In this document: positions 1 to 9,242 of the stretch, piece after piece
How positions within the stretch are numbered: the stretch's first letter is position 1
Layout: the number at the start of each line of letters is the position of its first letter
Assembly (NCBI GenBank): GCA_963815965.1
Contig: CAWFIT010000007.1
Span: 62,001 to 126,000 of the forward strand
Direction: 5' to 3'
From: DASVFB01 sp963815965
Lineage (GTDB): Bacteria; Actinomycetota; Thermoleophilia; Gaiellales; Gaiellaceae
Length of the DNA stretch: 64,000 bases
Notes under the pieces: generated by a model
The model's input: the letters and a program-made list of their open reading frames with translations, nothing else
What the model was told of the DNA's origin: nothing
The model's database searches: none
Made by a program: the position numbers and the translations under genes

Positions 1-63
1 CCACTTTTACCTGTTTTTAACAAAGGTTTCTGGCCACTTAACACGCAACGGATAAGACTCCAA

Positions 64-510
64 ATGGACGACCGCATCAGCCACCTTCGTAACTGCATGT
101 ATCAGTACTCGCGCGCCATCTATAGGTCGATCAAAGACCTGATCGACCCCTACGTGACGCCGACGGAGCGCCTGGAGTATCGGCGTGAGGTGCTCGCCCA
201 CTGCGAGCAGACGATGGAGCGGCTCGCGACCGATCCACTTTATTTCGCGAAGCCCGACCGGGCCTTGTTCCAGGACATCCGGCGCTACTTCCCCATCACG
301 GTGCAGGCACAGGTCGCCTGGGCCGTGCAGGAGGGTGTGGCCGCGGCCGTTGCGTTCATCGAGGACCAGATCGAGGCAGGCGCCCTCGACGGCGGCGTTG
401 CCCGCTGCCGCGCGACGACCCGCAAGGGCAAGCCGTGCCAGCGCACCCCGCTGCCGGAACGCGACTACTGCCCGTCGCATCAGCATTTGGAAACGCGCGT
501 CGCGGCGTAA
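64..510 (+). CDS. Small protein with C-terminal Cys/His zinc-ribbon-like motif
   Basis: 148 residues, function unknown. The first 110 residues look helical and acidic. The C-terminus carries a spaced set C-x8-C-x9-YC-x2-H (CRATTRKGKPC, then YCPSH), a pattern seen in small treble-clef or zinc-ribbon-like domains of uncharacterised proteins, so metal binding is likely. There is no signal peptide or membrane segment. It lies just upstream of the WYL regulator on the same strand with a 55-base gap. I do not recognise a specific family; a role in nucleic-acid binding would be a guess. The ATG at 64 is the natural start because the leader before it is short and A/T-rich. Confidence 0.7.
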   Translation: MDDRISHLRNCMYQYSRAIYRSIKDLIDPYVTPTERLEYRREVLAHCEQTMERLATDPLYFAKPDRALFQDIRRYFPITVQAQVAWAVQEGVAAAVAFIEDQIEAGALDGGVARCRATTRKGKPCQRTPLPERDYCPSHQHLETRVAA

Positions 511-540
511 ATCCACAGGTAAGCCACAGCGCTATCCACA
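509..540 (+). promoter_or_regulatory. Two DnaA-box-like 9-mers
   Basis: AAATCCACA (509-517) and CTATCCACA (532-540) match the DnaA box TTATCCACA at 7 of 9 and 8 of 9 positions in the same orientation, between the small zinc-ribbon gene and the WYL regulator. No dnaA, dnaN or parAB lies nearby, so this is at most an isolated DnaA-binding site; chance is quite possible. Confidence 0.2.
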
Positions 541-552
541 GGGGTGAGCGAC

Positions 553-558
553 TAGGCT
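553..558 (+). promoter_or_regulatory. Minus-10 element, leaderless promoter of the WYL gene
   Basis: TAGGCT ends seven bases before the GTG at 566, so the transcript would begin at or next to the start codon. No good -35 hexamer is visible. Confidence 0.35.
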
Positions 559-565
559 CGTCGGA

Positions 566-2581
566 GTGAGTCATGACACCGACAAGCTGATCAGGCAGCT
601 CTCGCTGGTCGCCTACCTGATGGCAGAGAGGCGGGCGCTCACGGCTCGCGACGTCAAGTCGAACGTCGAGGGGTACTCGGAGATGTCGGACGAGGCGTTC
701 GCGCGGCGGTTCTACTCCGACCGCGCGGAGCTGATCGCGCTCGGCGTGCCACTCCACTCACAGCGCGATGAGTTCACGGGCGAGGAGCTCTACACGCTGC
801 GGCGGGAGCAGTACTTCCTCCCCGAGCTGGAGCTCAAGGACGACGAGCTCGCGGCGCTCCAGACGGCACTGTTCCTCCTCGATGGGAAGTTCGCGTACGC
901 GGAGCCGCTGCGCCTCGCACTGCAGAACCTCGCGCTCGGCCGACCGGGCTTCAGCGAGCTGCCGACCGACACCGCGGTGCGCGTCGAGGTGCTCGACCCG
1001 GACTACTCGGCTGAGATGCCGGGCCGGCTCGCGAAGCTCGAGGGCGCGATCTCGAAGCAGCGAACGATCAAGGTTCCGTACTACTCGATCTCGCGCGACA
1101 AGGAGTCGGAGCGGACGCTGAATCCGTTCGCGTTGCTCACGGACAACGGCGTCTGGTACGTGATCGCGGAGGATCTGGATGACAAGCGGCGCAAGAAGTT
1201 CCGGGTCTCGCGGATTCGCGGCGACATCCGCTTCGCGACCCGGCGCGAGCGCGACTTTCGCACGCCGACCGACTTCGAGATCGACGAGTATCGCGGCCGC
1301 CCGCCGTGGCAGATCGGCGATCTCGTCGGCGAGGCGCGCATCGAGGTGACGGGCGACACCGCCTGGTGGGTCGAGCGGTCGTACGGCGACACGGGCCGGC
1401 TGGAGGACGACGTCTTCGTCACGGAGTACTCGTCGATCCCGTTGCTCGCCGCGTGGGTGCTGCGCCAGGACGGCCGCGCGCTACCGCTCGAGCCCATCGA
1501 GCTGAGGCGCGAGGTCGCTCGCGCGCTGCGGGCCGTTCACGCAGCGCACGGGGGAGATCCTCCGCGCCTGGCGCGCGAATCCGCCGCGCCCGTAGCCAAC
1601 GGAACCGGCGAGCGCCCGGCAGGCCCCGTGACGCCTGAGCGCTTTGCGGTGCTGCAGGCGCTCCTCGCGTATCTGCTCGCGCGCTGCGGCGAGGGGCGCG
1701 AGGCCGTCATCTCTGCAGAAGACATCGTCGAGCGCTTCCGCATCCCCGCGGACGAGCTCGAAGACCACCTCGCGCTGCTGAACCTCGTGAACTTCGGCGG
1801 CGGCTGTTACACCGTGTACGCCGAGCTCAGAGACGGCCTTGTGCACGTCGACAAGGAGCTCTACGGCGAGACGTTCCGAGCCGCGCCGCGACTGACGCCG
1901 CTCGAGGCTCGGGCGATCCGTCTCGCGCTCGAGTACGTCGGGCCGATGATCGCGGCGGAGTCGCACACTCCGCTCGCCCGCGTGCGCAAGAAGCTCGAGG
2001 AGACGTTCGGACAGTTCGAGCTCGTGCAGACCCCCGAGCCGCAGGTCGGCGGTGAGGAGGAGAGCTTCGTGTCGATCTTCAGCACGGCGATCCGGAGTCG
2101 CCGCCTCGTGGAGGTCGAGTACCAGAAGGAAGGCGAGGAGGGATCGTCGACGCGAATCGTCGAGCCGTACTCACTCGAGCGTGAGCTTCCCAACTGGCGT
2201 GTCCACACGTGGGATCGGACGCGCGACGGCGAGCGAAGCTTCCGTCTGGATCGAATGCGCCACGCGAAACTGCTCGACGAGACGTTCGAGCGCCGCGAAG
2301 GCTTCGAGCCGAGCCGGCTCCGCGATGCGCGCATGGCGAGCGTTCTCTACACGAAGGAGGTCGCCCGCTGGGCGATCGAGCGCGGCGCCCGCCGGCTCGC
2401 CGACGGAACCGCGGTCGCCGAACTGCCCGTCGGGAGCCCGGAGTGGCTCGAGAGCGAGGTCTTCTCCTACCGCGGCAATGCGATCGTCCTCGAGCCGGAC
2501 GACCTGCGCAGCCACATCCGCGACCGCGCCAAGCAACTCGCGACCGAATTGAGCGTCAACCGGATGCGGATTCCGAGCTAG
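566..2581 (+). CDS. Double WYL-domain transcriptional regulator (PafB-PafC fusion type)
   Basis: 671 residues, the size of a fused PafB-PafC. Each half has an N-terminal winged-helix-like region (about 1-70 and 355-430) followed by a WYL domain (about 150-310 and 505-665; core stretches near RTIKVPYYSISRD and RRLVEVEYQKEG). In mycobacteria PafBC activates the LexA-independent DNA damage response and senses single-stranded DNA through its WYL domains. The same role here is inferred from family membership. The GTG start at 566 is preceded by a -10-like TAGGCT at leaderless spacing. It ends convergently to the histidine kinase, with 72 bases between them. No proteasome-accessory genes are in view. 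Confidence 0.85.
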   Translation: MSHDTDKLIRQLSLVAYLMAERRALTARDVKSNVEGYSEMSDEAFARRFYSDRAELIALGVPLHSQRDEFTGEELYTLRREQYFLPELELKDDELAALQTALFLLDGKFAYAEPLRLALQNLALGRPGFSELPTDTAVRVEVLDPDYSAEMPGRLAKLEGAISKQRTIKVPYYSISRDKESERTLNPFALLTDNGVWYVIAEDLDDKRRKKFRVSRIRGDIRFATRRERDFRTPTDFEIDEYRGRPPWQIGDLVGEARIEVTGDTAWWVERSYGDTGRLEDDVFVTEYSSIPLLAAWVLRQDGRALPLEPIELRREVARALRAVHAAHGGDPPRLARESAAPVANGTGERPAGPVTPERFAVLQALLAYLLARCGEGREAVISAEDIVERFRIPADELEDHLALLNLVNFGGGCYTVYAELRDGLVHVDKELYGETFRAAPRLTPLEARAIRLALEYVGPMIAAESHTPLARVRKKLEETFGQFELVQTPEPQVGGEEESFVSIFSTAIRSRRLVEVEYQKEGEEGSSTRIVEPYSLERELPNWRVHTWDRTRDGERSFRLDRMRHAKLLDETFERREGFEPSRLRDARMASVLYTKEVARWAIERGARRLADGTAVAELPVGSPEWLESEVFSYRGNAIVLEPDDLRSHIRDRAKQLATELSVNRMRIPS

Positions 2582-2653
2582 GCCGAGCCTCTGCTCGCAG
2601 GGAATCGGTTCACCCCAGGCGCGGCTTGGCCGCGCCGTCACGAGCGTCGAAGC

Positions 2654-4453
2654 CTAAGGATGCGGATGCCGAGCTAAGCCGGGCAGGCTGAGGGTGAAGG
2701 TCGCGCCCTGCCCGGGAACCGAGCGCACCTCGACCGTTCCGCCGTGCGCTTCGGCGATCGAGCGGGCGATGAACAGCCCGAGCCCTGTGCCTGCACGGCC
2801 GGCGCCGCCTTTCGCGCGGCCGAACTTCTCGAAGATGACGCCGTGCTCCTCCCGCGGGATGCCCGGCCCTCGATCGCGGACGCCGATGACGACGCGGCCG
2901 TTCGTCGTCGACACATCGACATCGACGTGCTCGCCGCCCTGCGACCACTTGACGGCGTTCTCGATCAGGTTCGCGAGAACCTGACGTAGCCGCACGCGGT
3001 CGCCGCGTACGTCCGGGAGCGGCCTGTGCACGACGGCGCGGATCTCCACCTCGTCCTGCCCGAGAGCCGCCGAAGCGACGGCCTCCTCGGCGAGCTCGCC
3101 GACGTCCAGGTCGTCGAACCTGTAGGTGAACGTGCCCGCCTCGATGCGCGACGTGTCGAGGACGTCGGCGATGAGATCGGCGAGCCGGCTCGTCTCGTCG
3201 GCGATCAGCTCGAGGAACGAGGCGCGCTGCTCGGGAGAGAGCTCGCGCCACCGCTGCTGAAGCGTCTGCGCCGCGCCGATCACGGCAGCCATCGGGCTGC
3301 GCAGCTCGTGGGAGACGAGCGAGACGAAGTCCGCGCGCAACGCGGAGAGGCGGCGCAGCTCCTCCACGGTGCGGCGCTCGGCGTCGTACGCACGAATGTT
3401 CTGCACCGCCGTCGCCGCGAGACGGCCGATCAGCGAGACGAGCTCGACCTCCTCCGCGCTGAACGCGTCGGGCTCCCGGCGGACGAAGGAGATGAGGCCG
3501 ACGGCCGTCGACCCGACGAGCAGCGGCGCGGTCAGGCGCGAGCGAAGCCCGAGCTCCAGCAATGCCGTCTCCTCTGGGTGGAGCCGGTCGAGCATGTCGT
3601 GCCTGTACACGGTGCGCCCTGCAGCGAGGGTTTCGAAGATCGACCCGTCGATGGGCCTCGAGCTCCCCGGCGGAAAGACCTTCCTCGCACCTTCGCCGGC
3701 GGTCGCGAGCACTTCGAGGCGGTCGCCTTCGACGAGCACGACGGCAATCCGGTCGAACGCCACGAGCCCGCGCACCTCGCGGATGAATGCGCCGAAAGCT
3801 TCTTCGATGACCAGAGACGATCCGAGCGCGCGGGCGCAACGGTTCGCGGCCTCGAGCACGTCGACGCGGCGGCCGAGCGCATCCCTCAGCTCCTCGGCCT
3901 CGGTGGCACGACCCTCGGAGACTGTGCGCTCGCGTTCGAGGCGCAGCACGAGCGAGCCCACGATCAGACCGACGACGATCTGGCCCCCCGCCTGGAACAC
4001 GACGTAGTCGGCGTGGAAAGCCTCACCCGCACTGTCCGCGCGCAGATGCTCGAACTCGATCAGCACCGGCACGGTCAAGAGCGTGAGCACGATCGGGCCG
4101 ATGATCCCGAAGCGCACTGCTGCCTCGATGACCGCGAGGTACAGAACCTGGCGGATGGGGCTCCCGCTGTCGAAGTTGTAGACCAGCAGATATGCGGAGA
4201 ACACCGCTGTGTCGAACGCCAGCGCGGACACGGCGAGCGCCAGCTGCCGCGGCCGTGACATCTCCCGGCGGCTGAGGACGAAGATAACCGCCGCACCGAT
4301 TGCGAACAGCACGGTGACGATCCACGCGTCGCGCAAATACCCCGGCGGGTAATCGGTGCTGAGCACGACCTGCACGACGGCGAACACGACGGCTCCAAGG
4401 CGAATGGAGGCGATCCAGCGTTCGGTGTCGCGCAGATGTGCTTGCTCGGTCAT
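2654..4453 (-). CDS. Membrane-bound GAF-domain sensor histidine kinase
   Basis: 599 residues. About five or six hydrophobic segments fill residues 15-185. A GAF domain follows (about 205-345), then HisKA with the H-box SLVSHELRSPMAAV near residue 375, and a HATPase_c domain with N-box NLIENAVKW, G1 DRGPGIP and G2 GTGLGLF near the C-terminus. All catalytic motifs are intact, so autophosphorylation is expected. No response regulator is adjacent, so it is an orphan. The ATG start overlaps the queG stop (ATGA), so the two are probably cotranscribed, although no functional link is obvious. The ligand cannot be read from the sequence. Confidence 0.9.
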   Translation of the reverse strand: MTEQAHLRDTERWIASIRLGAVVFAVVQVVLSTDYPPGYLRDAWIVTVLFAIGAAVIFVLSRREMSRPRQLALAVSALAFDTAVFSAYLLVYNFDSGSPIRQVLYLAVIEAAVRFGIIGPIVLTLLTVPVLIEFEHLRADSAGEAFHADYVVFQAGGQIVVGLIVGSLVLRLERERTVSEGRATEAEELRDALGRRVDVLEAANRCARALGSSLVIEEAFGAFIREVRGLVAFDRIAVVLVEGDRLEVLATAGEGARKVFPPGSSRPIDGSIFETLAAGRTVYRHDMLDRLHPEETALLELGLRSRLTAPLLVGSTAVGLISFVRREPDAFSAEEVELVSLIGRLAATAVQNIRAYDAERRTVEELRRLSALRADFVSLVSHELRSPMAAVIGAAQTLQQRWRELSPEQRASFLELIADETSRLADLIADVLDTSRIEAGTFTYRFDDLDVGELAEEAVASAALGQDEVEIRAVVHRPLPDVRGDRVRLRQVLANLIENAVKWSQGGEHVDVDVSTTNGRVVIGVRDRGPGIPREEHGVIFEKFGRAKGGAGRAGTGLGLFIARSIAEAHGGTVEVRSVPGQGATFTLSLPGLARHPHP

Positions 4454-5427
4454 TCGCGGCGCCCTTCGATGTGCGCTCGCGCCCAGGTTGCATGCTCGTC
4501 TTCCAGGCCGTCGAGCAAGTCGAGGTGCTCGGCGTTGCCCGCGTTGCCGAGCGCGACGATCGCGTTTCGCTGCAGGTAGCGGCCGTCGTTACGCGGCACG
4601 TACAACCTGTCGTAGCGCCGCGCGAGCTCGCTCGGCTCCGAGCGCAGCCAGTCGAGGAGCGAGACGGTGGGCTCTCCACGCGGCTCCTCATTGGCGCGCC
4701 GTTTCTCGATCCCGCGGTTCCACGGACAGACGTCCTGGCAGATGTCGCAGCCGTAGACGCGGTCCTCGAGCGGTGCGCGCATCCCCTCCGGAATCGGCTC
4801 CGGCGATTGCGTCCAGTACGAGAGGCACCGCGTGGCGTCAAGCGTCCCTGGGTCGTCGAGGGCGCCGGTCGGGCAAGCGTCGATGCAGAGCCGGCAGGAG
4901 CCGCAGTCGAGGTCGAGCGGAGGCGTCGACTCGATCTCGACCTCCGTGACGAGCGTTCCGAGCACGACCCAGGATCCGAAACGCTTGGTGATCAGGAGCG
5001 TGTTCTTGCCGTAGAAGCCCACACCGGCTCGAGCGGCGCCTTCGCGGTCGACGTGCTGGTTGGCGTCCACCAGGACGCGGTACTCGCCGCCGATTGCAGC
5101 ACCGAGCCGCTCGAGCTTCTCGCGAAGCTCGGCGTAGTAGTCGTCCCAGGTGTAGCGCGGCAGCCGTCCCTCCCCCGGAGCCGGCTCGGGGCCTGGTCGG
5201 TAGTAGCAGAGCGCCGCCGAGACGACCGTGCGCGCATTCGGCAGCAGGGTCTCGGGATGGCACGACACCTCGGGTTGCGCCATCGTGAAGCGCATGTCTG
5301 CGAAGAGGCCGCGTGCGCGCCGCTCGCGAATGTGCTGCTCGGTCTCGACGTAGGGCTCCGCCTGCGCGGCGCCGACAACGTCCAGGCCGAGCTCTTCACC
5401 GAGCCGCTCGAGCTCATTCGAGGTCAC
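4450..5427 (-). CDS. queG: Epoxyqueuosine reductase QueG
   Basis: 325 residues. It catalyses the last step of queuosine synthesis in tRNA, reducing epoxyqueuosine with cobalamin and two [4Fe-4S] clusters. Two ferredoxin-type cysteine sets are intact: CGSCRLCIDACP near 176-187 and CDICQDVCPWN near 226-236. The conserved VDANQHVDREGAARAG stretch, containing the family Asp acid, lies just before VGFYGKNTLL. The C-terminal HEAT-like tail is short. The GTG start at 5427 is divergent from the oxidoreductase gene with 20 bases between them, and the 3' end overlaps the histidine kinase start by four bases. No other queuosine genes lie in the window, which suggests salvage or dispersed genes. Confidence 0.93.
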   Translation of the reverse strand: MTSNELERLGEELGLDVVGAAQAEPYVETEQHIRERRARGLFADMRFTMAQPEVSCHPETLLPNARTVVSAALCYYRPGPEPAPGEGRLPRYTWDDYYAELREKLERLGAAIGGEYRVLVDANQHVDREGAARAGVGFYGKNTLLITKRFGSWVVLGTLVTEVEIESTPPLDLDCGSCRLCIDACPTGALDDPGTLDATRCLSYWTQSPEPIPEGMRAPLEDRVYGCDICQDVCPWNRGIEKRRANEEPRGEPTVSLLDWLRSEPSELARRYDRLYVPRNDGRYLQRNAIVALGNAGNAEHLDLLDGLEDEHATWARAHIEGRRE

Positions 5428-5432
5428 CCCGA

Positions 5433-5438
5433 TAGTGT
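5433..5438 (+). promoter_or_regulatory. Minus-10 element for the oxidoreductase gene
   Basis: TAGTGT lies nine bases before the GTG at 5448, inside the 20-base divergent gap shared with queG. The complement of the overlapping bases (CACTAT) could serve queG. Confidence 0.3.
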
Positions 5439-5447
5439 GCCCCGCCT

Positions 5448-6407
5448 GTGAAGGCGATTCGCATCCACGAGGACGGCGGACCGGAGGTGCTCCGTTACGA
5501 GGACGCGCCGGATCCCGTCGCGGGCGCAGGTCAGGTCCTCGTCGAGCTGCGCGCCGCGTCGCTGAACCACCTCGACCTCTGGGTGCGCAAGGGCCTGCCT
5601 TCGGTGCCGAAGCCGCGGATCCTCGGCGCCGACGGCGCAGGGATTCGCGCCGACACGGACGAGCGCGTCGTCATCAACCCCGGGCTCGAGCACGGCAGTG
5701 TGATCACCGTCGTCGGCGAGCACATGGACGGAACGCATGCCGAGCTGATCGCGCTACCGGAGGCGAACGTCCACCCCATCCCTGACTCGCTTTCGTTCGA
5801 GGAAGCGGCCGCCTTCCCACTCGTTTTCGAGACGGCCTGGCGAATGCTCGTGACGAAGGCCGACCTTCAGCCCGACGAATGGGTGCTGATCTGGGGAATC
5901 GGCGGCGGTGTCGCCACAGCGTCGCTCGCGATCGTGAAGGCACTCGGCGCGCGCGCGATCGTTACGTCGTCGTCCGACGACAAGCTCGCCCGCGCGCATG
6001 AGCTCGGCGCCGACGCGACTGTGAACCACTCAACGGACGAGGTCGCGGCGCGCGTGAAGGAGCTAACGGACGGCGGCGTGCACGTCGTCGTCGAGACCGT
6101 GGGGGCGGACACGTGGCAGAAGTCTCTCGCTGCGTGCCGTCCCGCCGGGCGCGTGTGCGTTTGCGGCGCGACGTCGGGCCCGAACCCGCCGGCGAACCTG
6201 CACCGGATCTGGTGGAAGCAGCTGACGGTCTACGGCTCGACGATGGGGACGAGCGCCGACTTCGCGGCCGTGTTCGACCTCGTGAAGTCAGGACAAATCA
6301 AGCCGGCGGTCGACACAGTGTTCCCGCTGAGCGAGGCGCGAGCCGCGCACGAACGCCTGGAAGCCGGCGAACAGCTCGGAAAGATCGTTCTGCGGATTCC
6401 CGGCTAG
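5448..6407 (+). CDS. MDR-family NAD(P)H-dependent oxidoreductase (quinone oxidoreductase type)
   Basis: 319 residues of the medium-chain dehydrogenase/reductase family: N-terminal GroES-like domain (DAPDPVAGAGQVLVELRAAS region) and a Rossmann domain with the glycine-rich GIGGGVATASLAIVKALGA near 148-166. The structural zinc lobe with four cysteines is absent and no catalytic Cys/His zinc set is evident, so a zinc-independent quinone or enoyl reductase is more likely than an alcohol dehydrogenase. The substrate is unknown. The GTG start is chosen because the protein begins with the typical MKAIRIHEDGGPEV. Its stop overlaps the convergent SufT-like gene in the shared tetramer CTAG. Confidence 0.85.
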   Translation: MKAIRIHEDGGPEVLRYEDAPDPVAGAGQVLVELRAASLNHLDLWVRKGLPSVPKPRILGADGAGIRADTDERVVINPGLEHGSVITVVGEHMDGTHAELIALPEANVHPIPDSLSFEEAAAFPLVFETAWRMLVTKADLQPDEWVLIWGIGGGVATASLAIVKALGARAIVTSSSDDKLARAHELGADATVNHSTDEVAARVKELTDGGVHVVVETVGADTWQKSLAACRPAGRVCVCGATSGPNPPANLHRIWWKQLTVYGSTMGTSADFAAVFDLVKSGQIKPAVDTVFPLSEARAAHERLEAGEQLGKIVLRIPG

Positions 6408-6706
6408 CCGAAGCCCAGGATGAACTTCGCGTCGTCGGACATCTTGTCCGGCGTCCACGGCGGATCCCACGTCAGCTCGATCTCGACGTTCTCTACACCG
6501 GGTACCTCGGATGCGACCCGGTGGATGTCTTCCTGGATCATCGGACCCGCAGGGCAGCCCATCGACGTCAGGCTGTGGATGACCTTCACCTTCGAGCCGT
6601 CGATGTCGACGTCGTACAGCAAGCCGAGGTCGACGATGTCCATCCCGAGCTCGGGATCCTCGACCTGGCGCAGCGCTTCGATCACGTCGGCCTTCGTGAG
6701 CTCCAT
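6404..6706 (-). CDS. MIP18/SufT-family iron-sulfur assembly protein (DUF59)
   Basis: 100 residues covering a complete MIP18/DUF59 domain: VEDPELGMDIVDLGLLYDV near the N-terminus, the conserved SMGCPAGPMI loop with its single Cys at about residue 50, and the C-terminal WDPPWTPDKMSDDAKF. Relatives (SufT, PaaD, cytosolic MIP18) help deliver or mature Fe-S clusters. No suf operon is present here, so the target is unknown. The gene is monocistronic between convergent and divergent neighbours, with a -10 at leaderless spacing. Confidence 0.88.
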   Translation of the reverse strand: MELTKADVIEALRQVEDPELGMDIVDLGLLYDVDIDGSKVKVIHSLTSMGCPAGPMIQEDIHRVASEVPGVENVEIELTWDPPWTPDKMSDDAKFILGFG

Positions 6707-6712
6707 GCACCC

Positions 6713-6718
6713 AGTCTA
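6713..6718 (-). promoter_or_regulatory. Minus-10 element, leaderless promoter of the SufT-like gene
   Basis: Read on the minus strand, TAGACT is followed by six bases and then the ATG at 6706. The same TAGACT hexamer precedes several other genes in this window. Confidence 0.4.
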
Positions 6719-6757
6719 GCTCTGGACTGACACCGACCCACGAGCGATCATGGCCGC

Positions 6758-9232
6758 GTGGCTCTTCCCAGCGGCACCGTCACGCTCCTGTTCACCGACA
6801 TCGAGGGATCGACACGCCTGCTCGATGCGCTCGGGGCTGCGTACCCGGACGCGCTCGCCGAGCACCGGCGTCGGATTCGTGACGCCGTCGCTCAGCACGG
6901 CGGTGTCGAGGTCGACACGCAGGGCGATGCATTCCTCTGTGTTTTCAGGAGCGCGCGCGACGCAGTGCTCGCGGCCACCGCGGCGCAGACGGCTCTCGCC
7001 GAAACGCCCGTGCGCGTGCGAATGGGCATCCACACGGGCGAGCCGACGCTCACGGACGAGGGCTACGTCGGGCTCGACGTGCATCGCGGCGCGCGCATCT
7101 GCGCGGCGGCACACGGAGCACAGGTCATCGTGTCGAGCACGACCCGCGAGCTCCTCGATGGAAGCGTCGAGCTCCGCGACCTGGGCGAGCACAGGCTCAA
7201 GGATCTTGCAGACGCGCAGCACCTCTACCAGGTCGTCGCAAAGGAGCTGGAGCACGAGTTCCCGCCGCCGCGCTCGGAAACCGCGCCTTCGAACCTCCCG
7301 CGTCCTGCTTCGCCGCTGATCGGAAGGACGGATGAAATTGCCTCGCTCGTTCGGCTCGTGCGGGACGGCGCGCGGCTCGTCACACTGATCGGGCCCGGCG
7401 GCGCCGGCAAGACACGTCTCGCGCTCGGCGTCGCCGACGAGCTCGTGGCGGACTTTCCGGACGGCTCGTTCTTCGTCGGTCTCGCCGCCGTCAACGACTC
7501 CGACCTGGTTCCGTCGATGATCGCCGGCGCGCTCGGAGTGAACGAGCTCAGCGGCCAGAGCCTCGCGCGGCTTCTGGGTGCCAGACGCGTGCTCCTCCTC
7601 CTCGACAACCTCGAACATCTGCCCGAGGCGTCGCAGCACGTTGCGGGAGTTCTCGACGCGGGGCCTGACGTCGTCGTGCTGGCTACGAGCCGCGCACCGC
7701 TGCGGCTGAGCACCGAGCGGACCTTCGAAGTGCCTTCACTCCTCGGCGACGACGCCGTCGCGTTGTTCGTCGAGCGAGCGCAAGCTGTTGCAGGGCCGGA
7801 GATCGCGGAGATCTGCCGCCAGCTCGACGGCCTGCCGCTGGCGATCGAGCTCGCCGCGGCGCAGGCGTCGGTCCTCTCGCCTACCGCGATTCTCGCGCGG
7901 CTCGAGCAGCGACTCGCGCTGCTGACGCGCGGCCCGCGCGACGTCTCCGAGCGTCAGCGCACGCTGCGCGCGACGATCGAGTGGAGCGTGGAGCTCCTCG
8001 ACGACGACGCGCGCCTGCTCTTTGCGCGGCTGTCTGTGTTCGCCGGCGGCTTCACGCTCGATGCCGCGGAGGCGGTTTGCGGCGATGTGCTCGATCCCCT
8101 CGCGACGCTCGTCGATCACAGCCTGTTGCGCCGGAGCGGCGAGCGGTTCGCGATGCTCGAGACGATCCGCGAGTTCGCACAGAACAGCCTCGCCGAAAGT
8201 GCCGAAGAGGCCGACCTCCGCGAACGGCACGCCGCGTACTTCACCGCCCTCGCCGAGACCGCATACGCGGGCCGGCTCGTGGCTGAGACGCGGTGGGCGG
8301 ACTCGCTCGAGTCGGAGCTGGACAACCAGCGCGCCGCCCTCGACTGGATCGCTCCTGATGCGGCGCGGTCGCTACAACTGGCCGGCGCGCTCGGTTGGTT
8401 CTTCCACCTCCATTCGCACCTCGCCGAGGGACGTGAGCGACTCACGGTCGCACTCGCCCACCCGGGCGGCGACCCGCGGCACCGTGCGCGTGCGCTCACC
8501 GCGGCGGGAACGATCGCCGGCTGGACAGGCGATCTCGGCAGCGCGCGCGAGCCGCTCGAGTCGGCGATCGTCCTCTGGCGGGAGCTCGACGAACCGGTCG
8601 AGACGGCGCTCGCGATCGAAGCTCTCGGCTGGGTGCTGTTCGCATGCGGAGAAGACGCCGAATCGCTGCGGCGATTCGAGGAGGCGCTCGAGCTTCAACG
8701 CCACATCGGGAAGCCGTTGCTCGTCAACCGTGCCCTTGTCGGCGTCTGCCAACTGCTCGTCGCGCTGGGGGACACGGACGCGGCGGAGCTGCGGGCCAAC
8801 GAGCTGCTCGAGCTTGGACGGCGCGAGAACGACGTGCGCTCCGAACATTTCGCGCACCACTTCCTCGCCGACTGCGCCCTGATCCGCGGCGACTCCGCGA
8901 CGGCCGACGAGCGGTACCGCCTCAGCCTGCAGGCGGCGCTGCCGCTCGGCGACGCAATCGAGACGAGCTTCGAGATCCAGGGGCTCGGCATGGCCGCGGC
9001 CGGGCTTGGCTACCCCGAGCGGGCATTGCGGCTCGGCGGCGCGGCTGTGGCGATCTGGGAGGAGAAAGGCGCCGCGATCGACGTTCCGTTCTGGCTGGCG
9101 TTACTCGACAAGTGGTTCACGCACGCGCGCGAGTCGCTGCCGGCGGCCGAAGGGTCGGACGCCTGGGAAGCCGGTCGCAGCCTCTCGTTCGAGCGCGCGG
9201 TCGAGGAAGCCCTCGAGTCGGCTGCGCCATAG
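6758..9232 (+). CDS. Nucleotide-cyclase-domain / AfsR-like ATPase regulator with TPR tail
   Basis: 824 residues. Residues 1-165 form a class III cyclase homology domain: the metal Asp motifs FTDIEGST and QGDAFLCVF are present, but the usual Asn-x3-Arg (NxAAR) is replaced by VHRGAR, so cyclase activity is doubtful. A linker leads to an NB-ARC/STAND ATPase with P-loop IGPGGAGKTRLA near residue 215, a LLLLDNLEHL Walker B and GLPLAIELAAAQ. Residues 500-824 look like TPR-type helices. No HTH is visible. It is probably a signalling switch that uses ATP to control assembly; ligand and target are unknown. The GTG at 6758 is used because MALPSGTVTLLFTDIEGS is the family start. Confidence 0.85.
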   Translation: MALPSGTVTLLFTDIEGSTRLLDALGAAYPDALAEHRRRIRDAVAQHGGVEVDTQGDAFLCVFRSARDAVLAATAAQTALAETPVRVRMGIHTGEPTLTDEGYVGLDVHRGARICAAAHGAQVIVSSTTRELLDGSVELRDLGEHRLKDLADAQHLYQVVAKELEHEFPPPRSETAPSNLPRPASPLIGRTDEIASLVRLVRDGARLVTLIGPGGAGKTRLALGVADELVADFPDGSFFVGLAAVNDSDLVPSMIAGALGVNELSGQSLARLLGARRVLLLLDNLEHLPEASQHVAGVLDAGPDVVVLATSRAPLRLSTERTFEVPSLLGDDAVALFVERAQAVAGPEIAEICRQLDGLPLAIELAAAQASVLSPTAILARLEQRLALLTRGPRDVSERQRTLRATIEWSVELLDDDARLLFARLSVFAGGFTLDAAEAVCGDVLDPLATLVDHSLLRRSGERFAMLETIREFAQNSLAESAEEADLRERHAAYFTALAETAYAGRLVAETRWADSLESELDNQRAALDWIAPDAARSLQLAGALGWFFHLHSHLAEGRERLTVALAHPGGDPRHRARALTAAGTIAGWTGDLGSAREPLESAIVLWRELDEPVETALAIEALGWVLFACGEDAESLRRFEEALELQRHIGKPLLVNRALVGVCQLLVALGDTDAAELRANELLELGRRENDVRSEHFAHHFLADCALIRGDSATADERYRLSLQAALPLGDAIETSFEIQGLGMAAAGLGYPERALRLGGAAVAIWEEKGAAIDVPFWLALLDKWFTHARESLPAAEGSDAWEAGRSLSFERAVEEALESAAP

Positions 9233-9242
9233 CCCAAGCTGG

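Noticed and set aside
509..540. Replication origin at the two DnaA-box-like sites
   Set aside because: Only two imperfect boxes, no A/T-rich unwinding region, no dnaA or dnaN nearby.
3026..4258. 410-codon frame opposite the histidine kinase
   Set aside because: Same shadow effect; no recognisable domain, and the minus-strand kinase is complete.
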